The notes under the pieces: model-generated
Seen by the model: the letters and a program-made list of their open reading frames with translations, nothing else
What the model was told of the DNA's origin: nothing
Databases searched by the model: none
Shown: piece by piece, positions 8,031 through 15,880 of the stretch
Layout: every line of letters begins with the position of its first letter
Position numbering within the stretch: position 1 is the stretch's first letter
Assembly (NCBI RefSeq): GCF_000374625.1
Contig: NZ_KB894773.1
Coordinates: forward strand, 1-64,000
DNA length: 64,000 nucleotides
Reading direction: 5' to 3'
DNA from: Allobrachymonas chironomi DSM 19884
GTDB lineage: Bacteria; Pseudomonadota; Gammaproteobacteria; Burkholderiales; Burkholderiaceae_C
Made by a program: the position numbers and the translations under genes

Positions 8031-8124
8031 GATCGGGATCGCATTAAATATTTCTACACAATTCGCTCTAACGAATACTTACGATGTAATATAGCACCTA
8101 ATTACACGTTGGAACGGAATTTTG
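8031..8124. promoter_or_regulatory. Divergent promoter region between virB1 and virB7 operons
   Basis: These 94 AT-rich bases separate the two divergent T4SS operons and must hold both promoters. A TAATAT hexamer at 8087-8092 is a candidate -10 box for the rightward operon. A perfect 5-base inverted repeat, ATTCG-N6-CGAAT at 8061-8076, lies just upstream and could be an operator that controls both directions. No convincing -35 box is visible. The element positions are suggestive only. Confidence 0.45.
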
Positions 8125-8562
8125 ATGTCACACGAAACAAAAACACTAATCTCGCTGGGACTGATGCTGCTGGCCGGCTGTGCCGGAGATGCCGCGCCCG
8201 ACTTTGCCGGCCACTGGCAGCCCGTGAATCGCTACCAGGCCGCCAGCACCTCTTCCAGCCGCATGCCGGTCTATGCCGCCAGTACGCGCGATGGCAGCCT
8301 GCGTCAGTTGTTGCGCCGCTGGAGTACCCAGGGTGGCCTCCAACTTGATGACCGCCTGCTGCAGGACTACCCTCTGCCATCCACACTGGCGGGCTTTCAC
8401 CATTTGTCCTTGCCGCAGGCGCTGCTGGCCTTGCAGACGCTGTATGCGCAAGAACAGGTCATGCTGGAGCTGCAGGGTCGGCAGCTGTTGGCCTGGCAGG
8501 ATGCACCCCAACCGGAACCCGGTGCTTCAGCCGCTGGCGATTGCCGGGAGGCTGCATGCTGA
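8125..8562 (+). CDS. virB7: T4SS outer-membrane lipoprotein VirB7 with N0-like domain
   Basis: The 145-residue lipoprotein has a lipobox LLAGC with lipidated Cys19. A linker with PDFAGHWQPVNRY follows, and then a domain (residues 56-125: GSLRQLLRRWSTQGGLQL to LQGRQLLAW) that has the pattern of the secretin/TonB N0 fold. Classical VirB7 proteins are under 60 residues; a long VirB7 with an N0 domain is the hallmark of the Xanthomonadales-like X-T4SS, and the linker and domain resemble X. citri VirB7 as I remember it. The gene starts the rightward operon; a TTG directly before the ATG is an alternative start. Its stop overlaps the virB8 start. Confidence 0.85.
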   Translation: MSHETKTLISLGLMLLAGCAGDAAPDFAGHWQPVNRYQAASTSSSRMPVYAASTRDGSLRQLLRRWSTQGGLQLDDRLLQDYPLPSTLAGFHHLSLPQALLALQTLYAQEQVMLELQGRQLLAWQDAPQPEPGASAAGDCREAAC

Positions 8563-9353
8563 AGCGCCATGTTCTTGACAAGCACCCGCTGCTGAACGCC
8601 GCACGGGACTTCGAAACCGGCCTGATCGAGCGCAGTCGCAACAGTGAGCGCAAGGCCTGGCGCGTAGCCGGGGCCTCGACCCTGCTGACACTGCTGCTGG
8701 CCAGTGGGTATGCGCTGCTGTTGCCCCTGAAGGAGCAGGTCCCCTATCTGGTGCTGGCAGACCCGGCCCACGGCACCAGCAGCGTGGCGCGCATCGACAT
8801 GCCGCTGGCGGCCGTGAGCGCCAGCGAAGCACTGAACAAGAGCCAGGTGGCGCACTTCGTGATTGCGCGCGAATCGTACGACTGGGATCTGCTGAACCGG
8901 CGCGACAGCCGGTTGGTGCAGGCCATGGCCAGCGGTGCCGTGCTCCGCGAATACGAAACGCTCTACAGCAACGGCCATCCGGACAACCCCGACACGCTCT
9001 ATGGCCGTGAGCAATCGGTACGCATCCGCATCCTGAGCACGGTGCTGACCTGGAACGATGGCGGCGCCGACGATGCCGCCAGCAAGCTGCCGCGTACGCC
9101 CATCGCTGCCAGCGTGCGTTTCGAGCGCTGGCTGTTCGACAAGGCGAGTGGCCAATCCCGCCTGCTGGACACCCGTCTGGCCACGCTCAAGATCGGTTAT
9201 GACCCGGAGCTGGAGATGAACGAGGAAGCGCGCATCGAGAATCCACTGGGTTTCCGCGTGCTGGCCTACCGCGTCGATCAGGACTCGCTCAGCAGCCAGC
9301 CGGCGGCCGCATCTGCCACAGCGCCAGAAGGAGAACGCGATGCCATCCACTAG
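8556..9353 (+). CDS. virB8: T4SS inner-membrane protein VirB8
   Basis: The product is 265 residues: a short cytoplasmic N-terminus, one membrane helix at about residues 42-61 (ASTLLTLLLASGYALLLPL), and a periplasmic NTF2-like VirB8 domain from about residue 70 to 240. The start is the ATG at 8556, preceded by GGGAGG and overlapping the virB7 stop by seven bases. VirB8 is an assembly factor that contacts VirB10 and the inner-membrane complex. The last 20 residues are Ala/Ser-rich and look disordered. Confidence 0.9.
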   Translation: MLKRHVLDKHPLLNAARDFETGLIERSRNSERKAWRVAGASTLLTLLLASGYALLLPLKEQVPYLVLADPAHGTSSVARIDMPLAAVSASEALNKSQVAHFVIARESYDWDLLNRRDSRLVQAMASGAVLREYETLYSNGHPDNPDTLYGREQSVRIRILSTVLTWNDGGADDAASKLPRTPIAASVRFERWLFDKASGQSRLLDTRLATLKIGYDPELEMNEEARIENPLGFRVLAYRVDQDSLSSQPAAASATAPEGERDAIH

Positions 9354-10050
9354 ACAGCGACGCGCCCTGTTGTGCCTGCTGCCGCTGTTGCCCCAGTGGG
9401 TGCAGGGTGGCGTGATCCAGGAGTACCACTACCAGCCGGATGCCGTTTACGCAGTGCGCACCGGCCAGGGTATTGCCACCCAGATCGAACTCGAAGCCGA
9501 TGAGCAGGTGCGCGATTTTGGTACTGGCCAGAGTGGCGGCTGGGAACTGGTGCGACGCGATCAGGTGTTCTACCTGAAACCGCGCCATGCGCAAGCCGCC
9601 ACCAATATGCATATCCGCACCGACCGGCGCAGCTACCTGCTGGAGCTGCAGGTGCTGGGCCAGGGCACGTTGACGCCGGCCCAGGCACGCCGCCAGGGCG
9701 TGCACTACAGGGTGCGTTTCCGCTACCCCGCCACCACATCGGCACGCAGCCAGGCGACTATAGACGAAACTGCCGCTCGGCACGAGGCCTACAGCTATGC
9801 CGCCAGCGCGGATGCCGTCTGGCTGCGCCCCGAACACGTGTCCGATGACGGCCGCTTTACCTATATCGACCTGTCGCCGGAGATGTCCCTGCATGGCGGC
9901 CTACCCGCCGTGTTTGGCCGACAACAGCAGGACGGCGAGGATTTCCTCATCAACAGCAGCTACCAGCAGGGACGCATCACGGTGCATGGCGTCTACCCCT
10001 ATCTGGTACTGCGCCATGGTCAGCAGGTGCTGGCCCTGCGACGGGAGTAA
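9340..10050 (+). CDS. virB9: T4SS core-complex protein VirB9
   Basis: The 236-residue product has a signal peptide (RRALLCLLPLLPQWVQGG) and the VirB9/CagX architecture. The N-terminal domain includes the family-typical IQEYHYQPDAVYAVRTGQG, and the C-terminal domain includes AVWLRPEHVSDDGRFTYIDL. VirB9 binds VirB7 and VirB10 in the outer-membrane core complex. The ATG overlaps the virB8 3' end by 14 bases, and virB10 starts three bases after its stop, so the genes are translationally packed. Confidence 0.92.
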   Translation: MPSTRQRRALLCLLPLLPQWVQGGVIQEYHYQPDAVYAVRTGQGIATQIELEADEQVRDFGTGQSGGWELVRRDQVFYLKPRHAQAATNMHIRTDRRSYLLELQVLGQGTLTPAQARRQGVHYRVRFRYPATTSARSQATIDETAARHEAYSYAASADAVWLRPEHVSDDGRFTYIDLSPEMSLHGGLPAVFGRQQQDGEDFLINSSYQQGRITVHGVYPYLVLRHGQQVLALRRE

Positions 10051-10053
10051 GCC

Positions 10054-11247
10054 ATGCGATTCCTCTTTCCACCCCGCCAGCATGCCCCTGCCAGGCCCGA
10101 CGACAGCGCCAGCCCGGATGACCAGCTACTGGCCGCCGAACCGGTGCTGCGCAGTCGTCAGCGCCCACGCCTGAACCACAAGGCCCTGGTATTTGCCGCC
10201 ACCCTGCTCGCCGGCAGTGCCGCCATGGTGGCCTGGAGCATGAACCGGCTGCCCTGGAGCGATGGCGGCAGCGCCCCGATGCGCAGCTCCGGCGAGCGCG
10301 TGGAGCTGCCACCGCAAGGTTTTCAGGCCAGCGCCAGTGCCGCGACTGCCGCCCTGCTGCCGGACACCCTGCCGCCGCTACCGCCACCGCTCCCCGCTGC
10401 CAGCCAGTCCGCGCCGGGCATGACAGCCGGCAGCGCCATGCCCATCGCCATGGACAACTCGGCGCTCGCGCCCATGGATACGGCTCCGGTACCACTGGCG
10501 CCCGCGCGCGCCTCCCGCGCTGCGCTCCGGGAGCCCATCAGCCCGCTCAGCCAGGCCGATGGTCCGCTGGTGGAAACCGTCAACGCGGCAGCAGCCGACA
10601 GCGGCGGGTCGGCCGTGCATGTGCAGCGCGTGGCCCACCCGACCACCCTGCTGCCTCGCGGCCGCGTGATCCGCTGCGTGCTGGAGACCCGCATCGTCAG
10701 CGATCTGGCCGGGCTGACCTCGTGCATCGTGACCGAGCCGGTGTACTCGCTCGGCGGGCAACTGCTGATCCGGCCTGGTTCACGCGTGAGCGGCCAGTAC
10801 CAGGAGCAGGTCGGCGCAACGGAGCGACTGGCGGTGGTCTGGGAACGCATGCTCACACCTGACGGCCTGGACGTGCAACTCATGAGTCCCGGTGCCGATG
10901 CCCTGGGCGGTACCGGCCATCCGGGCGCAGTCAACAAGCACTGGGGGGAGCGCATCAGTTCGGCGCTGCTGGTCAGCCTGATGAGCGATGTGATGCAGAT
11001 CGCGGCCGCCCGCCACGCACCGGCTGCCGCCAGCCCCAGCACCACCAGCATCGGCGTGGACAGCGGCAGCATCGTGCAGCAAAGCAACCCCTACCAGAGC
11101 CGCACCGCCGACACGCTGCAATCGGCGGCGCAAACCGCGCTGCAGGCCGGTGCCACGCGTGCTCCCACCATCACGATTGCACAAGGCCAGCTGATCACGA
11201 TCCAGGTAGCACGCGACATCGACTTTGCCGGAGTGCTGACCCCATGA
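10054..11247 (+). CDS. virB10: T4SS core-complex protein VirB10
   Basis: The 397-residue product has a cytoplasmic N-terminus, one membrane helix at about residues 45-63, a Pro-rich periplasmic linker (LPDTLPPLPPPLPAASQ) and a C-terminal VirB10/TrbI beta-barrel domain. That domain includes LPRGRVIRCVLETRIVSDL and ITIQVARDIDFAGVL. VirB10 spans both membranes and gates the channel. virB11 overlaps its 3' end by four bases. All expected domain parts are present. Confidence 0.93.
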   Translation: MRFLFPPRQHAPARPDDSASPDDQLLAAEPVLRSRQRPRLNHKALVFAATLLAGSAAMVAWSMNRLPWSDGGSAPMRSSGERVELPPQGFQASASAATAALLPDTLPPLPPPLPAASQSAPGMTAGSAMPIAMDNSALAPMDTAPVPLAPARASRAALREPISPLSQADGPLVETVNAAAADSGGSAVHVQRVAHPTTLLPRGRVIRCVLETRIVSDLAGLTSCIVTEPVYSLGGQLLIRPGSRVSGQYQEQVGATERLAVVWERMLTPDGLDVQLMSPGADALGGTGHPGAVNKHWGERISSALLVSLMSDVMQIAAARHAPAAASPSTTSIGVDSGSIVQQSNPYQSRTADTLQSAAQTALQAGATRAPTITIAQGQLITIQVARDIDFAGVLTP

Positions 11248-12284
11248 GCACCGATCCGCTGGCCCGGCTGCCCGACGGTTTTCTGCAATACCAGTACCAG
11301 ATGCTGGGCATTGCCGACTTCCTGACGCGGCCGGATGTGACCGAAATCTGCATCAACCGTCCTGGCGAGGTCTATCTGGAAACACCAGCCGGCTGGCAGT
11401 GCATGCCGGTGGCCGGCCTGACACCAGAGCGGGTGCGCCATTTCTGCACCACCATCGTCAACGAAAGCAATACCGGCCAGCGCATCACCGCAGCCGAGCC
11501 ACTGGTATCGCTGACCTTTCCTTCGGGGCAGCGCGCACAGTTCATCATTCCGCCGGCGGTGGAGGCCGAGCGTATCTCGATCACGATCCGGCTGCCCTCG
11601 CGCCAGCCACCTTCGCTGGAACAGTATGCGGCACAAGGGTTTTTCGACCAGCTGGCACCGCAGACACAACGCCTGTCGTCCCAGGATCGCCAGCTGCTGG
11701 AGTTGCTGCACCAGGGCCGCCACACCGAATTTTTCCGGCTGGCCGTGCTGCAGCACAAGACGCTGGTGGTGTCCGGTGCAACCGGCAGCGGCAAGACGAC
11801 CTTCATGAAATCGCTGGTCGGCCATATCCCGCCACAGGAACGGCTGGTCACGATCGAGGACGCGCGCGAACTCTTCATCACGCAGCCGAATGCGGTGCAC
11901 CTGCTCTATTCCAAGGGCGGTCAAAGCCTGGCCCCGGTCAGCGCCAAGACCTGCATGGAAGCGGCTTTGCGCATGAAGCCGGACCGCATCATCCTGGCCG
12001 AGTTGCGTGGCGACGAGGCCTTTTACTTCATCCGCAACTGCGCCTCGGGGCATCCCGGCTCCATCACCAGCTGCCATGCCGGCAGCGTGGCCCAAACCTG
12101 GGACCAGCTGGCGCTGATGGTCAAGGCCTCGCCCGAAGGATCCGGGCTGGAATTTGGCGTCATCCAGCGCCTGCTGCAGCAGACCATCGATATCGTGGTG
12201 CATGTGCGTGCCCATGCCGGCCAGCGGCAACTCACCGGCATCCATTTCGATCCGCAGGCGCAACTGGAGGCCACATGCCGCTGA
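11244..12284 (+). CDS. virB11: T4SS ATPase VirB11
   Basis: The 346-residue hexameric traffic ATPase has a Walker A motif GATGSGKTT at about residues 178-186, an Asp-box IEDARELF, and a His-box region with GHPGSITSCHAGS. These are the GSPII_E/VirB11 signatures. It switches the system between pilus building and substrate export. The start overlaps virB10, and the next gene starts ten bases before its stop. Confidence 0.94.
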   Translation: MSTDPLARLPDGFLQYQYQMLGIADFLTRPDVTEICINRPGEVYLETPAGWQCMPVAGLTPERVRHFCTTIVNESNTGQRITAAEPLVSLTFPSGQRAQFIIPPAVEAERISITIRLPSRQPPSLEQYAAQGFFDQLAPQTQRLSSQDRQLLELLHQGRHTEFFRLAVLQHKTLVVSGATGSGKTTFMKSLVGHIPPQERLVTIEDARELFITQPNAVHLLYSKGGQSLAPVSAKTCMEAALRMKPDRIILAELRGDEAFYFIRNCASGHPGSITSCHAGSVAQTWDQLALMVKASPEGSGLEFGVIQRLLQQTIDIVVHVRAHAGQRQLTGIHFDPQAQLEATCR

Positions 12285-12799
12285 CGTACCGGGTCGCCCT
12301 GCTCTTGCTGCTCGCCCCCGCCGCCGTACTGGCGCGTCCGTCCCCGCTGGCCGGCAGCTGGATGTGCGCCAGCACACCGATCGCACTGCCGGCCCTGTTG
12401 CAGATTCCCGCAGGACAGCTGCGCCAGCACGCCGCCCTGCGCGCCGATGCCGGGGGACGCTGGACCAGCCATACGCTGCTGACACTGACGCCAGCCCGTG
12501 GTGGACAGCCTAGCCACCTGCGGCTGCGGCTCAGCGGCAACAGCCGCTTGCACGGCCGGCAACTACAGCAGCAAGTGCTGGAGGCACAACTGCTGCCGAC
12601 CCAAGCGCCGGATCACGCCCTGCCCGCCACCGCACAACGCCAGTGGCAGGCGCTGGTGCTATCGCTGCTGCGCGATGCACGCGAGCGCCGCTACCGCCTG
12701 CTGCCGGCCGCCCCCGGCCAGTTGCTGTTGGCGCCGATCCCGGACAGTGCGCATCACCCGCGGCTGGCCTGCCAGCGCCTGCCGGAGTCGCCCGCATGA
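12275..12799 (+). CDS. Uncharacterised secreted protein between virB11 and virD4
   Basis: The product has 174 residues with a clear signal peptide (MPLTYRVALLLLLAPAAVLA) and a mature protein starting RPSPLAGSWMCASTPIALP. The G-x-W-x-C pattern after the signal sequence recalls lipocalin-like domains, but I recognise no family. Two Cys (31 and 166) could pair in the periplasm. It overlaps virB11 by ten bases and virD4 by four (ATGA), so it is embedded in the operon and very probably co-expressed with the secretion system. No standard VirB protein occupies this position. It could be an accessory periplasmic subunit or an immunity protein; neither is shown by sequence. Confidence 0.75.
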   Translation: MPLTYRVALLLLLAPAAVLARPSPLAGSWMCASTPIALPALLQIPAGQLRQHAALRADAGGRWTSHTLLTLTPARGGQPSHLRLRLSGNSRLHGRQLQQQVLEAQLLPTQAPDHALPATAQRQWQALVLSLLRDARERRYRLLPAAPGQLLLAPIPDSAHHPRLACQRLPESPA

Positions 12800-14484
12800 A
12801 CGCCGCACTGCGCCTGACGCTGTCCCTCGCCAGCCTGATGCTGTTGCTGCTGGCCGGCAGCTGGCTGTCGGGCTGGCTGCTGCTGCAATGGTGGGGCCTG
12901 CCCGATACGGCCACGCCCTGGCTCTGGCCGCGCTACCTGCAACTGCAGCAACTGCCCCAGCTGCAGGCGCACCAACGCGCCATCCAGCTCAGCGGCGGCA
13001 TCGGACTGGGTCTGGCCAGCCTGGTCTGGCTGGGTGCGCTGGTGCTGCTGTGGCGCAAGCCGGCACGCAGCCTGCACGGCGATGCCCGCTTTGCCAGCCG
13101 TACCCTGTTGCGTCGCACCGGCCTGTTTCGCAACGACCCCGGCGGCCTGCTGATCGGCCGCAGCGGCAGACAACTGCTGCGCGACCACAGCCAGCGCTTT
13201 GTGCTGCTGGCCGCCCCGACCCGCTCCGGCAAGGGCGTGAGCGTGGTGATCCCGGTGCTGCTGGACTATGCGCACAGCGTGGTCGTGCTCGATATCAAGG
13301 GCGAGAACCACGCGCGCACCAGCGGCTATCGCCACGGCATCGGTCAGCAGGTGTTCTGCTTCCAGCCCTTTGCCGCCGATGGCCGCAGCCACCGCTGGAA
13401 TCCGCTGCAGCATGTCTCCAGCGATCCGGCACGCTGTGCCGGCGACCTGCGCGGCATCGCCCAGGTACTGTATCCGGAGGGCGACCACAGCGGCAACCAG
13501 CGCTTCTTTACCGACCAGGCGCGCAACGCCTTTGTCGCGCTCGGCCTGTGCCTGTTCGAACGTCACGCGCGCGATCTGCGCCTGCAGCTGCCCGCCGCAC
13601 AAGCGCCCACGCTGGGCCAGCTCTACCGGCTGTCGATTGGTGATGGCCGCCCCATGCGCGACTGGCTGCAGCTGCTGGCCGACGACGACCTGCTGTCTGC
13701 CAGCTGTCGCACCAGCCTGCGCGCCCTGTGCGGCCAGGCCGATGACACGCTGGCCAGCATTGTCGGCAGCCTGCAGGCCCCGCTCGGGCTCTGGGCCGAT
13801 CCGCAGCTCGATGCCGCCACCAGCGGCCACGCTATTCCGCTGGATCAGGTGCGACGCCAGCGCATGACGGTCTACCTGTGCATCACGCCGGATCGCCTGG
13901 AGCAGGCCGCCCTGCTGGTACGGCTTTTTTTCTCGCTACTGATCCGCGACAACACGCGCACCCTGCCCGAACACGATGCCAGCCTGCGCCACCCCTGCCT
14001 GTTGCTACTGGACGAGTTCACCAGCATGGGCCGCATCGACATCCTGGCGCAGAGCGTGAGCTATATGGCCGGCTACCAGCTGCGGCTGCTGACAGTGATC
14101 CAGAGCATGGCCCAGCTCGATGCCTGCTATGGCCCGGAACAGGCACGCAATCTGGCCACCAACCACGCCACGCAAATCCTGTTTGCCCCACGTGAACAGC
14201 AGGACGCCCGGCTCTACGCCGAAATGCTGGGCAACACCACGCAACGCCGCCAGCAGCGCAGTCACGGACGCGACACCAGCCATACCGAAATTCTCGACAG
14301 CCGCCCGCTGCTGCTGCCGCAGGAGGTCAAGGCGCTGGGCCGCGAACGCCAGCTGGTGCTGATGGAAGGGCTGGCCGATGCCGCCCTGCTCGACAAGATC
14401 TGCTACTACCGCGACCGGCGCTTGCGCCAGCGGCTGCTGCCTGCCACACCGATTCCCCTGCTGCCCACCGTGGAGACGCCATGA
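12796..14484 (+). CDS. virD4: T4SS coupling ATPase VirD4
   Basis: The 562-residue coupling protein has two N-terminal membrane helices (about residues 8-36 and 68-90) and a Walker A APTRSGKGVSV at about 138-148. The all-alpha substrate-recognition domain lies in the middle (about 255-335), and the Walker B LLLLDEFTSMG is at about 401-411. In X-T4SS, this all-alpha domain recognises the XVIPCD tail of effectors. The ATG at 12796 overlaps the previous stop by four bases; a longer upstream frame is not used. The presence of VirD4 means the system can export protein or DNA substrates, not merely assemble a pilus. Confidence 0.93.
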   Translation: MNAALRLTLSLASLMLLLLAGSWLSGWLLLQWWGLPDTATPWLWPRYLQLQQLPQLQAHQRAIQLSGGIGLGLASLVWLGALVLLWRKPARSLHGDARFASRTLLRRTGLFRNDPGGLLIGRSGRQLLRDHSQRFVLLAAPTRSGKGVSVVIPVLLDYAHSVVVLDIKGENHARTSGYRHGIGQQVFCFQPFAADGRSHRWNPLQHVSSDPARCAGDLRGIAQVLYPEGDHSGNQRFFTDQARNAFVALGLCLFERHARDLRLQLPAAQAPTLGQLYRLSIGDGRPMRDWLQLLADDDLLSASCRTSLRALCGQADDTLASIVGSLQAPLGLWADPQLDAATSGHAIPLDQVRRQRMTVYLCITPDRLEQAALLVRLFFSLLIRDNTRTLPEHDASLRHPCLLLLDEFTSMGRIDILAQSVSYMAGYQLRLLTVIQSMAQLDACYGPEQARNLATNHATQILFAPREQQDARLYAEMLGNTTQRRQQRSHGRDTSHTEILDSRPLLLPQEVKALGRERQLVLMEGLADAALLDKICYYRDRRLRQRLLPATPIPLLPTVETP

Positions 14485-15053
14485 TGCGCAAACCCCTGTT
14501 CTTGCTCGCCCTGCTGCTGCCACTGGCCCTGCCGGCCCGGGCACAGTCACCCGCCCTGTTCACCGGCCTGACACGGCTGGCCTGCGAAGCCCTGCTATGC
14601 CTGTCCAGCGGCAGCCGTCCGGCTGCCTGCACACCATCGCTGAGCTACTATTTCAGCCTGCACAAGCAATTCCGTACGGACCTGTCAACGCTGACGAAAC
14701 GGCTGAACTTCCTGAACCTGTGCCCGAGCGCCAGTGCTGATACCCACATGCAATCCCTGACCCAGGCGATTGCCCGCGGTGCCGGTTATTGCGATGCCGC
14801 CAGCCTGAACCGCAACACCTACGAAACCACCATCCGCGTCTGCCCGACACGCCCACGCGGGTCGCCCTGGTGGCGACAGGTGGATGAGGAAGAATGCAGT
14901 TATCAGACCGTGCAGGCGATTGATCCACACATGCCACGCCATTGCAGCAGCTACTACCAGCACGGCTATATCGCCCCGGGCGACCTGAAGCCGCCACGCT
15001 ATGTCGGCCAGCCGGGCCACGATGGCCGCTGGCAAGCTGCACCCGGCCCATGA
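14481..15053 (+). CDS. TrbM/KikA-like secreted conjugation protein
   Basis: The 190-residue product has a signal peptide (RKPLFLLALLLPLALPARAQ) followed by LACEALLCLSSGSRPAACTP, SLSYYFSLHKQF and RLNFLNLCPS. This is the conserved Cys-rich core of the TrbM/KikA family found in conjugative transfer operons. There are about eleven Cys in the mature protein, so it is likely disulphide-bonded in the periplasm. It overlaps virD4 by four bases and ends the rightward operon. Its presence links this T4SS to conjugation-type gene sets, although no relaxase or other mobilisation gene is in the window. Confidence 0.8.
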   Translation: MMRKPLFLLALLLPLALPARAQSPALFTGLTRLACEALLCLSSGSRPAACTPSLSYYFSLHKQFRTDLSTLTKRLNFLNLCPSASADTHMQSLTQAIARGAGYCDAASLNRNTYETTIRVCPTRPRGSPWWRQVDEEECSYQTVQAIDPHMPRHCSSYYQHGYIAPGDLKPPRYVGQPGHDGRWQAAPGP

Positions 15054-15090
15054 AAAACACCCCGCAGCAGACCGATCCGCCACGGGGTGT
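15053..15090 (-). terminator. Rho-independent terminator for the leftward argB-enoyl-CoA hydratase operon
   Basis: A perfect 8-base stem, ACACCCCG (15057-15064) with CGGGGTGT (15083-15090), is followed on the minus strand by a run of T (complement of A at 15053-15057). It ends transcription of the enoyl-CoA hydratase gene and marks the right border of the T4SS island, whose last gene stops at 15053. Confidence 0.75.
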
Positions 15091-15112
15091 ACAGGCGCTG
15101 AAGCCGCGTCGC

Positions 15113-15871
15113 TCAGTGGAACTGCGGCGGGCGCTTTTCCATGAAGGCGGTGAAGGCTTCACGCGCTGCCGGTTCGCCCAGCATGCGGGCAAACACCGCC
15201 GCTTCTTCGGCCACGCGCTCCAGCAGCGCGGCCTGCTGGCCCTGCTTGAGCAGGCGCTTGGTTTCCAGCAGCGAGCTCATCGGCTTGCTGGCCAGGCGCC
15301 TGGCCTGAGCACCTGCCAGCTCGTTGACCTCGGTCGGCGCGGTGATGCGATTGACCAGACCGAGATCACGGGCGGTTTCGGCCAGGAAAGGTTCGCCCAG
15401 CAACAGCAGTTCGGCGGCGCGCTGGTGCCCGACCAGCTGCGGTGCCAGCAGGCTGGAGCCCGCCTCGGGGCACAAGCCCAGGTTGACGAACGGCATGGCA
15501 AAGGCCGCATTGTCACCGGCATAGACCAGGTCGCAATGGAACAGCATGGTGGTGCCCACGCCCACCGCCGGACCGGCCACGGCAGCGATCAGCGGCTTGG
15601 GAAAAACCACCAGCTGGCGCAGGAAGCGGAACACCGGCGCATCGGTGCTGGTGGGCGGATGCTCCAGAAAGTCCTTGATGTCGTTGCCGGCGGTGAACAC
15701 GCTGGCGTCGCCCTGGATCACCAGCACGCGCACGGCGTCATCCGTGGCGGCCTGCTGCATGGCCTCGGCCAGCGCGCTGTACATGGCTTCGGTCAGCGCG
15801 TTCTTCTTGTCCAGGCGGTTGAAGGTGATGGTGCTGACACCGGCATCGGTGTGGATCAGGATATCGCTCAT
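15113..15871 (-). CDS. Enoyl-CoA hydratase/isomerase family protein
   Basis: The 252-residue crotonase-fold protein has the oxyanion-hole segments SVFTAGNDIKDF (about residues 58-69) and AAVAGPAVGVGTTML (about 96-110), and the acid-residue region NLGLCPEAGSS. The AGNDIKDF and CPEAGS pattern is typical of enoyl-CoA isomerase/hydratase relatives in fatty-acid or aromatic acyl-CoA degradation; the substrate cannot be assigned. An AAGGGG site precedes the ATG, and argB stops nine bases upstream, so the two are probably co-transcribed, though unrelated in function. Confidence 0.85.
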   Translation of the reverse strand: MSDILIHTDAGVSTITFNRLDKKNALTEAMYSALAEAMQQAATDDAVRVLVIQGDASVFTAGNDIKDFLEHPPTSTDAPVFRFLRQLVVFPKPLIAAVAGPAVGVGTTMLFHCDLVYAGDNAAFAMPFVNLGLCPEAGSSLLAPQLVGHQRAAELLLLGEPFLAETARDLGLVNRITAPTEVNELAGAQARRLASKPMSSLLETKRLLKQGQQAALLERVAEEAAVFARMLGEPAAREAFTAFMEKRPPQFH

Positions 15872-15880
15872 GGCTGCCCC

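Noticed and set aside
1-15053. The T4SS region as a plasmid segment
   Set aside because: It is joined directly to argB and other core genes, and no replication, partition, relaxase or oriT sequence is seen; an integrated origin is possible but not shown.
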